Shown here one piece after another: positions 33,960 through 43,581 of a stretch of 64,000 nt of DNA; the first letter of the stretch is position 1; each line of letters opens with the position of its first letter. The position numbers were made by a program, and so were the translations under genes. Source of the DNA: Gnetum montanum (Eukaryota > Streptophyta > Gnetopsida > Gnetales > Gnetaceae); assembly GCA_015680685.1 (NCBI GenBank), contig MNCI01016043.1, positions 69,302 to 133,301 of the forward strand, written 5' to 3'. The notes below the pieces were generated by a model that made no database searches, was not told where the DNA came from, and saw only the letters and a list, made by a program, of their open reading frames with translations.

Positions 33960-35714
33960 GCTAATCTAGTTGGAGAGATAGGGTTTTGAACATAATATTT
34001 ATGAGGTTTCAATGGGTATGGTTGATTTGATGGTGGCCTTCCACACAACTATGGTTTTTACCACTATAGTCGATGCCAGTGGTAAGGTTGGTCGTAAGTC
34101 CCCCCCCCCCCCAGGATAGTACAATTGGTTTTGGGGTTGTCTAAAGCTACTATGTGGAAGAGAAAATATCCTAGGCATGTGTTTTTTCACAAATTTGAAA
34201 TTTAAGGCACCTGCCCAATGCTCCTGTAGATGCAACAATATGAGGCATTGGCCCTTTGGATGGTCATATATGCATAGGTCACATCCATCATCTTTGTCTA
34301 TGGTGGATTCTTTAGCCTCACTTTCATCGGCCACTTTTCTCATCTACTGAAAAGTGTTCCTAATTGTTTCTTGGTTCTATGTCCATTATTTATTCTGTTT
34401 GCTTGGCATGTGTTGCATGAGCTTCTCCGCAACCATATTAACAAGAGTTTTGATGTTGTCGTTTATCCATTTGTACATCCTATTAAGATTTTCTTCTAAA
34501 TCATCAATAGACTCCTTTATTAGCAAAGTCTATTGCCAAATCACCTTATCAAAGGTAGTTTCATTCATCTTACCATAAATTTGGACCTCCTTTGATTGAT
34601 GTGTTGGGTCCCATTGATGTTTCTCAACATTATCCCATTTACATATCTCTCCTTCTCCTTTTGCCACACACTCTATTATCTCTTTGACCTAATGGGCTTA
34701 AAGCTCATATAATTGCCCTGGGGCATACATCCCAAGAGTTGTCCTTGTTTCATTACAAAGCCTATCTATGATGTGGTAAAGTTACCCTTCCTCAAAGAAA
34801 CCATGGCTTGGGCATCGATTCAGTAAGGCATAATATCTATCTAAGGCCATGTCCAAGGGTTCATGTTATCCTTGTTTCCACTCTTGGATTTGTCTCCTCA
34901 AATTGGACACTCTTTCATAGGTTTAGTATTGCTCATTGAAAAGTTCTAACATTGTAGACCATCGTCAGAGTGAGTTTGGTCTTAACAATCTATACCACAC
35001 TTCAACTCTATCAATTAGTGTCCTAGGAAAGAGCTTAAGCCTTTGCCATCCACTTTCAACCTTGTAAAAAGCACAAGTATTATGGAAGGCTTGTAAATGA
35101 TGTTGTGGGTCTAAATCATAGCCTACTACAAATTTCAGAATATTATTCATGTATAGCTTAGGTAAACAACTCTTTTTGTGATTCCTGCAAGATGTCTTAA
35201 TGACCTCTGTAATATGCATTAGGCTCATAGTGGCCAACAAGGATTCATCATCATCAAATAGATTGTGAGGGAAGCTCCTATGTTCATGGTGTCCTCTTTG
35301 ACTCTTCCTATGGGTTCAATTCTAGTTTTTAGTCCAACCCTTTAATGGAGCTCTATCTCTATACCTACATTCATCTTGATCAGAACTAGATGTTGAAGGG
35401 GAAGAGAAAGATGAGGAACTAGAAGAATTGCCATGGTTTCTATGGTGTTCTTAAGGGTCCTTTGACTTATCATTTCTAGGTTTTGAAGAGGTCTTAGGAC
35501 TTTAGGCCTCCCCTAGTCTAGGACCTACATCATCGCCTCCAAGATTGTCCACCTTAGGTGAATGTAGTCTTTGAGTGTCATTAGGGTGGTCATGATCATA
35601 AGAAATCCTTTCATAAGGTTGATCACTCCAATATTCTTCATCGTATATCTCATTAGTTCTCCAATGAATGTGTGCACTACACAATTGATAGTCAATTCCA
35701 TGTGAGAGAGACAT
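33960..35714 (-). pseudogene. D1 gag
   Basis: Clear relative of family A Gag. N-terminal Asp/His/Ser-rich part (35502-35714, then SSSSSSFSSPSTSSS near 35400). Capsid (34965-35240) with LYMNNILKFVVGYDLDPQHHLQAFHNTCAF and KLFPRTLIDRVEVWYRLL. A helical stretch follows, then the zinc knuckle CDLCIYDHPKGQC (C-x2-C-x3-H-x4-C) near 34260. A run of 14 C near 34098-34111 lies downstream of the knuckle and may be a sequence error. Several stops. Confidence 0.85.
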
Positions 35715-35812
35715 GGTTCTTGGTGTGTGTGATTTAATAGTTTCTGAAAGATATATTGTTAATACCTTTTACAGTGATCTTGTATAATATAACTAATATA
35801 GATAACTAGCAT

Positions 35813-35833
35813 CATCCCTAAAAATGGTTCCAA
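35813..35833 (-). promoter_or_regulatory. D1 primer binding site
   Basis: Minus strand TTGGAACCATTTTTAGGGAT next to the LTR; decayed version of the family A site TTGGCACCGTTGTGAGGGAC. Confidence 0.6.
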
Positions 35834-36710
35834 TGATAAGTGGCGAGGCACCCCTATGCTCAACCATATGAATAATAAGTGTTCACACATGATCTAGTCG
35901 AATTCCGTAGATGGGACTAGTTGTGGTATCTAGATTACTATGCTTTGATTGCAGTTCACTATCTTCCCACTTGGACTAGTGGTAGCTTTGTCAAATATGG
36001 TTTAGTCCATAGTGAGGTGTATGATGTTATCTAATTCTATGCTACTCCTGATGACAATAAAGAGATGAATTAATTAAAGTGAATAATGAGAAACAAAATC
36101 TAACTAGCCTATGTTGATGAGTATCCACACTTAATCATCCGTAGACATCTTGGACTTCATGACCATTTCTAGGATGGCCAAATTTATGTCACTGGGCATG
36201 CCAAACAATACACTTATGGGTTACCAAGTACTTCCACTTAAATGCTCATGATTAAGGCCTACACATTCTACTTAATAATAGGAATAGTAAATAACAATAA
36301 ATGGAAATGATAAACTAAGGAAAGCATTAAATAATTAAAGCAACAATATTAATCTAAGTGGATGCTACAATGATGGGAGTAATCTCAATCTTTATTACTA
36401 GTCATGTAACATGTCCAAGTATGTCACACTCAAGCAAAGGTGTCGTACAATTACAAAGATCATGATGTAGGAATGCACTAGGAATAACAGACTTAAAATA
36501 GAAGAAATAGAAAATTAAAACTATCTCCCTAATTCCTATGTTCTACATGTTGTCTCATCTAGGAGCCCAAGTGTAGTATTTATAGGCAAGATGTAGATGA
36601 GGCGATGTCAAGTATCCAACGTTGCTTATTAGCCCTAAAGTTAGGTAAGTGATGTCGAGACTCCGACGTCGCTTATGCAATGTCGAGGCCTATCAAATCT
36701 CAACTCATCA
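35834..36710 (-). repeat. D1 5' LTR
   Basis: 877 bp, TGATGAGTTG...CACTTATCA in minus sense. TATAAATA at 36577-36584. U3 (36590-36710) has repeated GACGTCG/GACATCG/AACGTTG motifs, the counterpart of the GATATC array of family A. Confidence 0.92.
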
Positions 36711-37016
36711 GCTATGTAAAATCAATAATGATCCACTATTCCTAATAGGCCCTCATCAACCATTGTGTCCTGCACTATAGTAGTTGCCTTTTACTCTTAC
36801 ACTACTCTCCCATCCACTCCTTGTCCACTACCTATCATCACTTTTTACTCAATGCTTACTTGTCGCTTACCTACTACCATCAAACAAGAAACCCTTTATT
36901 GCAGCCTTACTGTTGCCCTTCGATGACCTTCATTTCCTCATGTTCTTCTATTGTGTTATTCCTGCAATGTCTAATGTTCCCCTACACCATCTTTCCTTGT
37001 CTCTACCATTACCGCT
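36711..37016 (+). other. B1 interior, last piece, C/T-rich
   Basis: Follows the D1 target duplication and runs to the B2 LTR. Plus strand C/T-rich; ORFs here (36784-37053, 36821-37021) overlap each other in different frames and show no domain. Confidence 0.5.
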
Positions 37017-37546
37017 TATAATGTTCCCATTCTCAAATAGTGCTGCTACATAACAAAGATGGTGCATCTTCATAAAAAGTGTTATCATTATCGTAACAAG
37101 ACCCAAAAGGGTAGTGTAATTAAGATTCAAAAGGACATGTTGTAATAATGGACATGTCTCTTGAGGTGAAATTTGAGGGTTTAACCTAAGGTATTTATAC
37201 CTAGGAATTAGAGGTCATATCAGCATGGAGTTGCAGAGCTAGTAAAGGCGAGTAACATGAGCTGGGTAAAGTGGGACAAGTAGAGGACTGGCCATCTCTT
37301 TTAGCCAATGATAGGCTTAACCATGGTGGCAGTATTAGATTACCTCTAAGGAATAGATGCTAAAGGAAGAAAATCCCAAGAAATACCCTTAACACATGAT
37401 CTAAATACACTATTCCACATTAATAAAACATTCTTCTCTTTTTCCTTTTGCATTTTTCTACTATTTTCTTTATGCTTAAAGTCAAATGTTACATATATTT
37501 TATGTTCTTTGATGTTTTCCATGACATCTAGGAATGAGATGTCACA
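37017..37546 (+). repeat. B2 5' LTR (also adjoins B1)
   Basis: About 530 bp; the left end is placed by alignment to B1 and is uncertain. Ends GAGATGTCACA. No polypurine tract precedes it, which argues that it is a 5' LTR and not the B1 3' LTR. Confidence 0.8.
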
Positions 37547-37548
37547 TT

Positions 37549-37566
37549 TGGTATCAAAGAAAACCA
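37549..37566 (+). promoter_or_regulatory. B2 primer binding site
   Basis: TGGTATCAAAGAAAACCA, identical to B1. Confidence 0.7.
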
Positions 37567-38580
37567 TAACCCAAGGACCATTCAAAACCATGGGCCAACT
37601 ACAACTTGGGGATGAACCATGGAGCCACAACACAAGGAGAGTCATGGACCACCACCAAAGGCATCTATAAGAGACATAGACTCCACCAATCAACAAGATT
37701 ACTTCAAGGATATCATTGATCAAGGAAGATCTAATTACACCTCGCCAAGATTCATCAATTGCAAGAGACATTGGTAAGACAAGGATACATTGGTCCAGGT
37801 AACTCTTACCCATCTCATAGTAATATTGGAAATATAAATTGATTAAGATCATTATTAAGTTATCCTAGAAGGTTAGTAACTATGGCCAAATTTAAGACTT
37901 ATTTCCCCTAAACACCTAATGCATGTAACTTGGCAATACTTATCTTATATAGGACATATGTATTAGTTAATTTAAGAAAGATGTACTAATAAGTTTTAAG
38001 AGGTCAACCTACCTATATGATTGTGTCATGCCTACTTAAGCAATAAGGATTATAACCATGAGACCCATAGGAAAACCTATACTTAGTGGGCAATGTTGTA
38101 ATGTCTCATTATAATTGAAACCTAAGTCATCTAGAAGTTATCATGTTCAACCTAGTAATGTCATTTTGATAAAATAAGCTAGTTTGAACCTTTCAAAATC
38201 TTGAAAATCCAACTTATTTTTTGAATCTTAAACCATGTTCAACACATAGTACTTCTTGAGAGATATTGTTGTTTTGATTTTCTTAATATGCATGCATTAT
38301 TAAAAAATAGTAAATTATTATATTATTAAGTGAAACATTTAAAAAATATTTTAAAAAAGATCAAAATTTTTGGGTCAAGAATCAAACTTGAAATCGCCAT
38401 TCACCCAAACCTAACTCACACCTTGTCATCAACCAAGTCATCATGTCAACCATCGAGGCAAGGCAAGGTAGAATAAATAAAATAAAAAGCAATAGAAGGT
38501 TGTGGGTTTGAACCCCAACCTTGATATTTAAAATAATAATAATACTAAATAAAAAATTTAATTAATTAATTATATTATTA
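37567..38580 (+). other. B2 leader region
   Basis: Non-coding; collinear with the B1 interior pieces and thus the uninterrupted reference for the C1 (~37650) and A3 (~38126) insertion sites. Confidence 0.75.
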
Positions 38581-39420
38581 TTATATAAAGTGTCTTTGGA
38601 TGGCAGCTTTGAGCTGTGGCGTGGACAAGGCATCATGTTGCGGCTATGGCATGGTTGGTTAGGTCACCTTTGGGGATGCACTGGCTACTGCTTCAATGGT
38701 GCCAGTGCAGGCTTCTGCGAGTGCAAGGAGACTACATTGCGAAAATGCCAGTGTAGATGGCAAGCCATTGGTATCACAATTTGAGTTCATTGAGTTCATG
38801 ATACTTGAACATAGGAGGACTAGGAGAACGTTAGCCTAACACTGGCGATAGCGTCCACACATCCAAATCGCACTATAGCCGTGATGTTACACCAAGGATG
38901 TTTGTGTGGTGTGCTCACGCGATGTAGCTATGCAAGTCACCCATGGACATGTAGCGGCATGCAAGAGTCCCCGCTACACCTTCACAACTCCCAAGTTCTG
39001 CTTCACCGATGCTGAAGGCGATCCTCAATCATGCAACCCAGAATTTTTGTTTAAGCACTCCCATCTACCTCTCATCTTCAACCCCATCTTAACGCTTATG
39101 CCAAACCTCAAGCCACAGAAAATACTCATCACCATCACCAATCTCCGCGCCATACCTCTGATGCACTGCCACGCTTTGCTTGCCTGCAATCTTTTGCGTC
39201 GTTTGTTATGCCGCACTGCACTGCCTGTAGCCTGCCTCACATTATCCGCTACCTTTCTCGCTGCCACCATTTCCTTTTTTGCCATCGTCTTTGCTGCTAT
39301 CTGCATTTCCTTCACCGCCACCTACATCACCGTCACTGCTACCACTACGGCCGCTGTCACGGCTACCATCATTGGAAAAACCACCAGGATTTTTGATTGT
39401 TTGCAGTGACAACAGACATC
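38581..39420 (+). other. CpG-rich island in B2
   Basis: Unusually rich in C and CpG for this window. A 167-codon ORF (38906-39409) is open but Ala/Thr/Leu-biased with no domain; the counterpart near 41640-41800 is not open, so it is probably chance. Confidence 0.5.
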
Positions 39421-39429
39421 ATCGACGTT

Positions 39430-39735
39430 GAAAATCGCTGCCTCCTTTAGCACCCGCGGGCACCATCGATGTCAGGAATCCCTGGCTCCTGCGGACCCAT
39501 AGACACTACCAGCATTGGAAATCATTGCCTCTTCCAGCACTCGTTGACGCTATTGGTGCCAAAAATCGTTGCCTCCTTTGGCACCTACGAATACCATCAA
39601 TGCTAGGAATTGCTGCCTCCTCTAGCACCCATGGACACCACCAGAAAATCGCTTTCTCCTCTAGCACCCACAAATACTACCGATGCCAAAAATTGTTGCC
39701 TCCTCCAGCCCCAATGGACACCATGGGTGCTGTGG
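39430..39735 (+). repeat. ~43-bp minisatellite in B2
   Basis: Seven imperfect units; TGCCTCC-type anchors at 39439, 39484, 39526, 39570, 39614, 39654, 39697 (spacing 40-45). Typical text: RCTGCCTCCTCTAGCACCCA. Confidence 0.75.
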
Positions 39736-39910
39736 AAAGTTGCCACCTTTGGCAATTTCGGTTATCGAAAATTTGCCATTTGATGGATAATTTCAAAATC
39801 ATCAAATAAGGAAATTTTAAATTGACATTTAGATGGGAAAGTTAAATATTTAAAAGTGAAAAGGTTTAACAAGAAATTTAAATTGATGTTTTGCCAAAGT
39901 TAAGAATTTA

Positions 39911-39970
39911 GTAATTAAGCACACTCATTTTGGAGTAGTACTGGGATGGGTGACCTCTCAGGAAGTCTCA
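39911..39970 (+). ncRNA. 5S rRNA-like fragment, copy I
   Basis: TTAAGC..., GAGTAGTACTGGGATGGGTG and ACCTCTCAGGAAGTC match the 3' half of plant 5S rRNA (usual TTAAGCGTGCTTGGGCGAGAGTAGTACTAGGATGGGTGACC pattern). It covers the internal promoter elements (A box, intermediate element, C box). The 5' half is not recognisable. A pseudogene or a captured Pol III promoter; Cassandra elements carry 5S in their LTRs, but this lies in an interior. Confidence 0.75.
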
Positions 39971-40689
39971 TTTTTTGTGCCAAAAATTTTGACCTCAGAA
40001 ACCATAACTTTTGACTCCAAAAGTCTTTTTCAGCAAACAAAGAGTGGTTTTCTATATATTTTAACCTTTTGTACACAATGGTGAAGTTAGATCTACTCTA
40101 TGAAGCTTCGAAAAGTAGTTTTCACTCCTTGCCCAACATGGCACCTCAAAACCTTTAAAGTCTCTATTTCTAGCATAACTTGGGCATATGAGGTCCATTT
40201 CTAACATATAAATAGTCATTTCAAACATTTTTTCATCCTTCTGAACATAATGTAGGGTTCAGATTGATCATGATATCATAAATTGTGGCTTTAAAGATCA
40301 CAACTTAGGGCAACTATCATGCCTAATAATTTAATAGTTGGAACTAATAAATTTTACCTTTTGGGCATAATGATAAAGTGTTTAACTTATGCAAAGTCTT
40401 AGATCACTAATCCATGGTGTGTCATTAGTTACACTACTAGAGTTAGTGTTTTAAAGGGGGTAGAAAGAAAGGTCACTAAAAGTCTAGGTAATGCAGCTAG
40501 TTGTTACCAACAAGATTAGTTGGAGATTTAGTTGATGAATCTATTAGTAAACTAGAATAATCAAGTAGATGTATATAAATTCGTCCTATAATCAAATCAT
40601 ACCATAGAACAACATGGACAGGCATAATCTCATTCTAATAAGATGTATGATATCCATAAAGAAAAATGACCTACAGGAGAATCCAAGAG

Positions 40690-41530
40690 TAAGAATGAAA
40701 GTGGCAACATATAATGTACTTGAAAGATCCCTAGTCAATGAGAGACAACATATGCTACGTTCACCATGGGTCTTGAACTAGCATAAGTATGGATACCCAT
40801 GCATCTTCGTAGAGTTACAAGATTTGGATGCTAATGTCTTGTACCTACAAGAAGTCTTACCATGGGAATTCCTATACCAATTCCAACAAGACTTGGGGAA
40901 GATTGGATAAAGAGGCATTTATAAGCAAAAAGGTTATTGTGGAAGTTCTTCTTTCAAGCTATACTAATTAGCCTATTGCAGAAATCACAACATGGATGGT
41001 TGCACGATCTTTTATAAAGAAACCAAGTTTGAATTGGTACAAAGATTTGAATGGAGTTTAGAAGATATGATTTTTGAAATTCTAGAACTTCAAATCATGG
41101 AAAAGAAGGAATGGTCAACATTTTGAAGAAGCCACATAGCTTTGGCATTGATACTTAAAATCCAATTATTAGAAAGATATGTATGTATGGTTAACGCATA
41201 TTTAGTTGCCAAATCAACATGTCTAGATGTCAGACTCTGTCAAGGAGCATACTTGATTAAGAAAATAGAGGAAAGTTTGAAGAATAAGCTATTCCCAAGA
41301 CATACTGATCTAGTGTCAATTGTCCTTTTTGGAGACTTCAATGTGAAAGTTGGAAGTAGTGTTTATCAATTCTTAAAACATGAATGTGTAAGGGAATCCT
41401 TGGAAGATGAACCCTATTTGAAAAAGATGTTTCCATCAATTCAACATGCACCCCATTGGCTAGTCCATATTTTTCTTACTTCAAATCTTCAAATGATAAA
41501 TCAAATCCTAGAATTCATGAATAGATGATG
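40690..41530 (+). pseudogene. CCR4-like deadenylase pseudogene, copy I
   Basis: Plus-strand translation, with stops, gives an endonuclease/exonuclease/phosphatase fold protein of the CCR4 type (mRNA poly(A) shortening). ATYNVL, then PWVLN, DANVLYLQEV (catalytic Glu region), GIYKQK, MDGCTIFYKETKFELVQ, VNAYLVA, DVRLCQGAYLIKKIEE, and IVLFGDFNVKVGSSVYQFL, the hallmark GDFN motif. The last 128 codons (41142-41528) are open. About 280 codons read without obvious introns, so capture as cDNA is likely. Which CCR4 paralogue is unclear. It lies between B2 LTRs, hence a captured host gene fragment. Confidence 0.75.
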
Positions 41531-42237
41531 TTGATGGATAGTACTCATCATAAACCATAGTTAAGTATTTACTTTGCCATGATTATGAAGATGGGTTAAC
41601 AACATTCTTCATTAAGACCCTAGATTATATTTTACTTCTTTGATTTCTCACATTGCCTTAGAGCATTCTCTGTCATCATGCCCTACCATTGCATTGTTGT
41701 TCTACCCTTTCTCGCATATCATCACTTCTCCTACATGACATAATTTTTATCGTTATCTACACCTTCATTGCCATGGTCCTTGCCTCCACCTGCACTAAAA
41801 AACTCATTAGGATTTTCGATTGTTCATAGTAACTATCAACACCATCACACCAAGAGATCCTAGCTCTTTTGGAACATTGATAAACATAGTTCACACTATG
41901 AAATCTTACCTTTCCTAGAGTGTCAATGGATACTATTGGCACCATGAAATCCTACCTCCCCTGGAGTACCAATGAACATCATCTATACTATGAAATCCTA
42001 CCTACCCCTATACCGATGAACACCATCAACATCGCCAGCTAGCCTACCTTAATAGGCTTACCAATAAAAAAAATTTTGTTAATTAACAAAAAATTCTAAA
42101 TTTTTTTGTCAATTGACAAAAATTTCATAAAATACCAAAAATATAGGTGGTAAAATTTTAAATATAAAAATGCAAAGAAAATTATCATAAAAATGATTTG
42201 GTAGATTAACAGAAGTTTGTATAAAAATTTTTTAATG

Positions 42238-42290
42238 AAGTACACTTGTTTTAGAGTAGTACCAAGATGGGTGACCTCTTGAAAGTCTTG
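42238..42290 (+). ncRNA. 5S rRNA-like fragment, copy II
   Basis: GAGTAGTACCAAGATGGGTG then ACCTCTTGAAAGTCTTG; same half of 5S as copy I, more decayed. Spacing to copy I about 2.33 kb. Confidence 0.65.
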
Positions 42291-43069
42291 TTTCCCATGC
42301 TCAAATTTTTAAACTTCAAAGGTCATAACTTTTTATTTTGAAAGCCTTTTTGACAAATGAATAGTCATTTCCTATAAATTTTAATCTCTCAAATGCAATC
42401 GGAAAGTTAGATTTATTCCACGAAGCTCCAAAAATTATTTTCTAACTCCTTATCCAACATAATGCCTCAAGATCCATGGAGACTCATGTTAGCATAACTC
42501 AAGCATATAATGACCATTTCTAACATTGTTTAGCCTTATAAACTTAATGGTGAGTTTAGATTCATCATCTAGATATCCAAAAATTAGGTTATATCTTATA
42601 TTATGACTTAAGAGGCCATAACCTAGATCAATTAATAATGCCTAATAATTTAATTATTAAGACTAACAAATCTAATCTCTTGGACCATCTTAGATGTTTA
42701 GCATATGCTAATAGCTATTCTTAGATGACTATACCCTAGTATGTCATTAGTTACACTGCTGGAGTTAGTGTTTTAATAGGGGTAAAAATATTGGTACGAG
42801 TCTAGGTAATGTAGCTAATTATTACCAATCCAAAATTAGTTGGAGCATTAGTTAGTAAACCATAATGATCATGTAGATGTATGCCAATGTAGACTAAAAA
42901 TAGGTAAAATTTCTAAATCATTCAGAGCATTTAAAGTAGTCACATCAAACATCATGGAGATTCATAATCTTGTCCTGACAAGATGTATGATACCCAAGAG
43001 GAGAAATAACTAAGAATACAATCCAAGAACAAGAATGAACCATGGGAAACAAGAATGAATAAGATATGA

Positions 43070-43500
43070 TCTTTAAAATTCTATAACTTCAAATCATGAA
43101 TAAGAAAGAATCAACTAGAGAAGCCACATAGCCTTGGCATTGATATTAAGAATCTAGTTATTAGAAAGATGTGTATATGTGATCAACACATATTTAATTG
43201 TCAAATCAACATGTATAGATGTTAGAATTTGTTAAGGAGCATACTTAGATTAATCAAATACAGGAAATTTTGAAGAATAAGTTATTCCTAAGTGATACCA
43301 ATATCAATCTACTATCATTCATTCTTTGTGGATACTTTAATGCAAAATTTGGAAGTAGTACTTACCAATTCTTAAAATATGGATGTGTAAAGGAACCCTT
43401 AGAGGATGTTCCCATCAATTGAACATGCAATTCCATTGGCTAGTGTGTATTTTTCTCACTTCAAATCTTCAATTAACAAGTTAAATTCCATAATTTAAGA
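43070..43500 (+). pseudogene. CCR4-like deadenylase pseudogene, copy II
   Basis: DNA collinear with 41070-41520 (ACTTCAAATCATG start; the GDFN codons read as GGATACTTTAAT, Gly-Tyr-Phe-Asn). Frameshifts and stops throughout; no long ORF. It makes no product. Confidence 0.7.
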
Positions 43501-43581
43501 GCAGATGATGTTGTTGGATAGAATTCATCAAAAATCATAGTTTAGTAATTACACTACCATGACTAATGAAGATGGCCCAAA

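Larger units (their letters stand above)
27727..36710 (-). mobile_element. D1: gag plus ORF-X element without pol
   Basis: Complete on the minus strand: 5' LTR 877 bp, primer site, gag related to family A, an unrecognised middle, internal polypurine tract, long sense ORF-X, terminal polypurine tract, 3' LTR 824 bp. Target duplication GCTGT (27722-27726) / GCTAT (36711-36715), one mismatch. No RT, RNase H or integrase motif on either strand. LTR inner end, primer site and polypurine core are shared with family A; U3 is not. Confidence 0.9.
11789..37016 (+). mobile_element. B1: non-coding LTR element, split by C1, A3 and D1
   Basis: 5' LTR and primer site at the left. The interior survives as 12359-12463, 19635-20330, 27306-27726 and 36711-37016 between three nested insertions. 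The first three pieces are collinear with the start of the B2 interior (37547 to about 38350), which has no insert there. No gag or pol in these ~1.5 kb. No separate 3' LTR was found before the B2 LTR, so B1 is truncated or shares that LTR. Confidence 0.75.
41600..43581 (+). repeat. Second, diverged copy of the B2 unit
   Basis: Order repeats: C/T-rich segment (41640-41800), ~53-bp repeats (41860-42010; GAAATCCTACCT anchors), 5S-like piece, CCR4-like relic. About 320 bp of the CCR4 part is missing relative to copy I. Almost no CpG remains where copy I has many. Confidence 0.75.

Noticed and set aside
34098-34111. Run of 14 C in D1 gag
   Set aside because: Isolated homopolymer in AT-rich DNA; most likely sequencing or assembly noise.
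38906-39409. 167-codon ORF in the CpG-rich part of B2
   Set aside because: Biased composition, no domain, not open in the second copy of the unit.
40690-41530. LINE-type endonuclease as the source of the GDFN motif
   Set aside because: No LINE RT follows, and the LQEV, DGCTIFYKETKF and GDFN spacing fits CCR4-type nucleases better.
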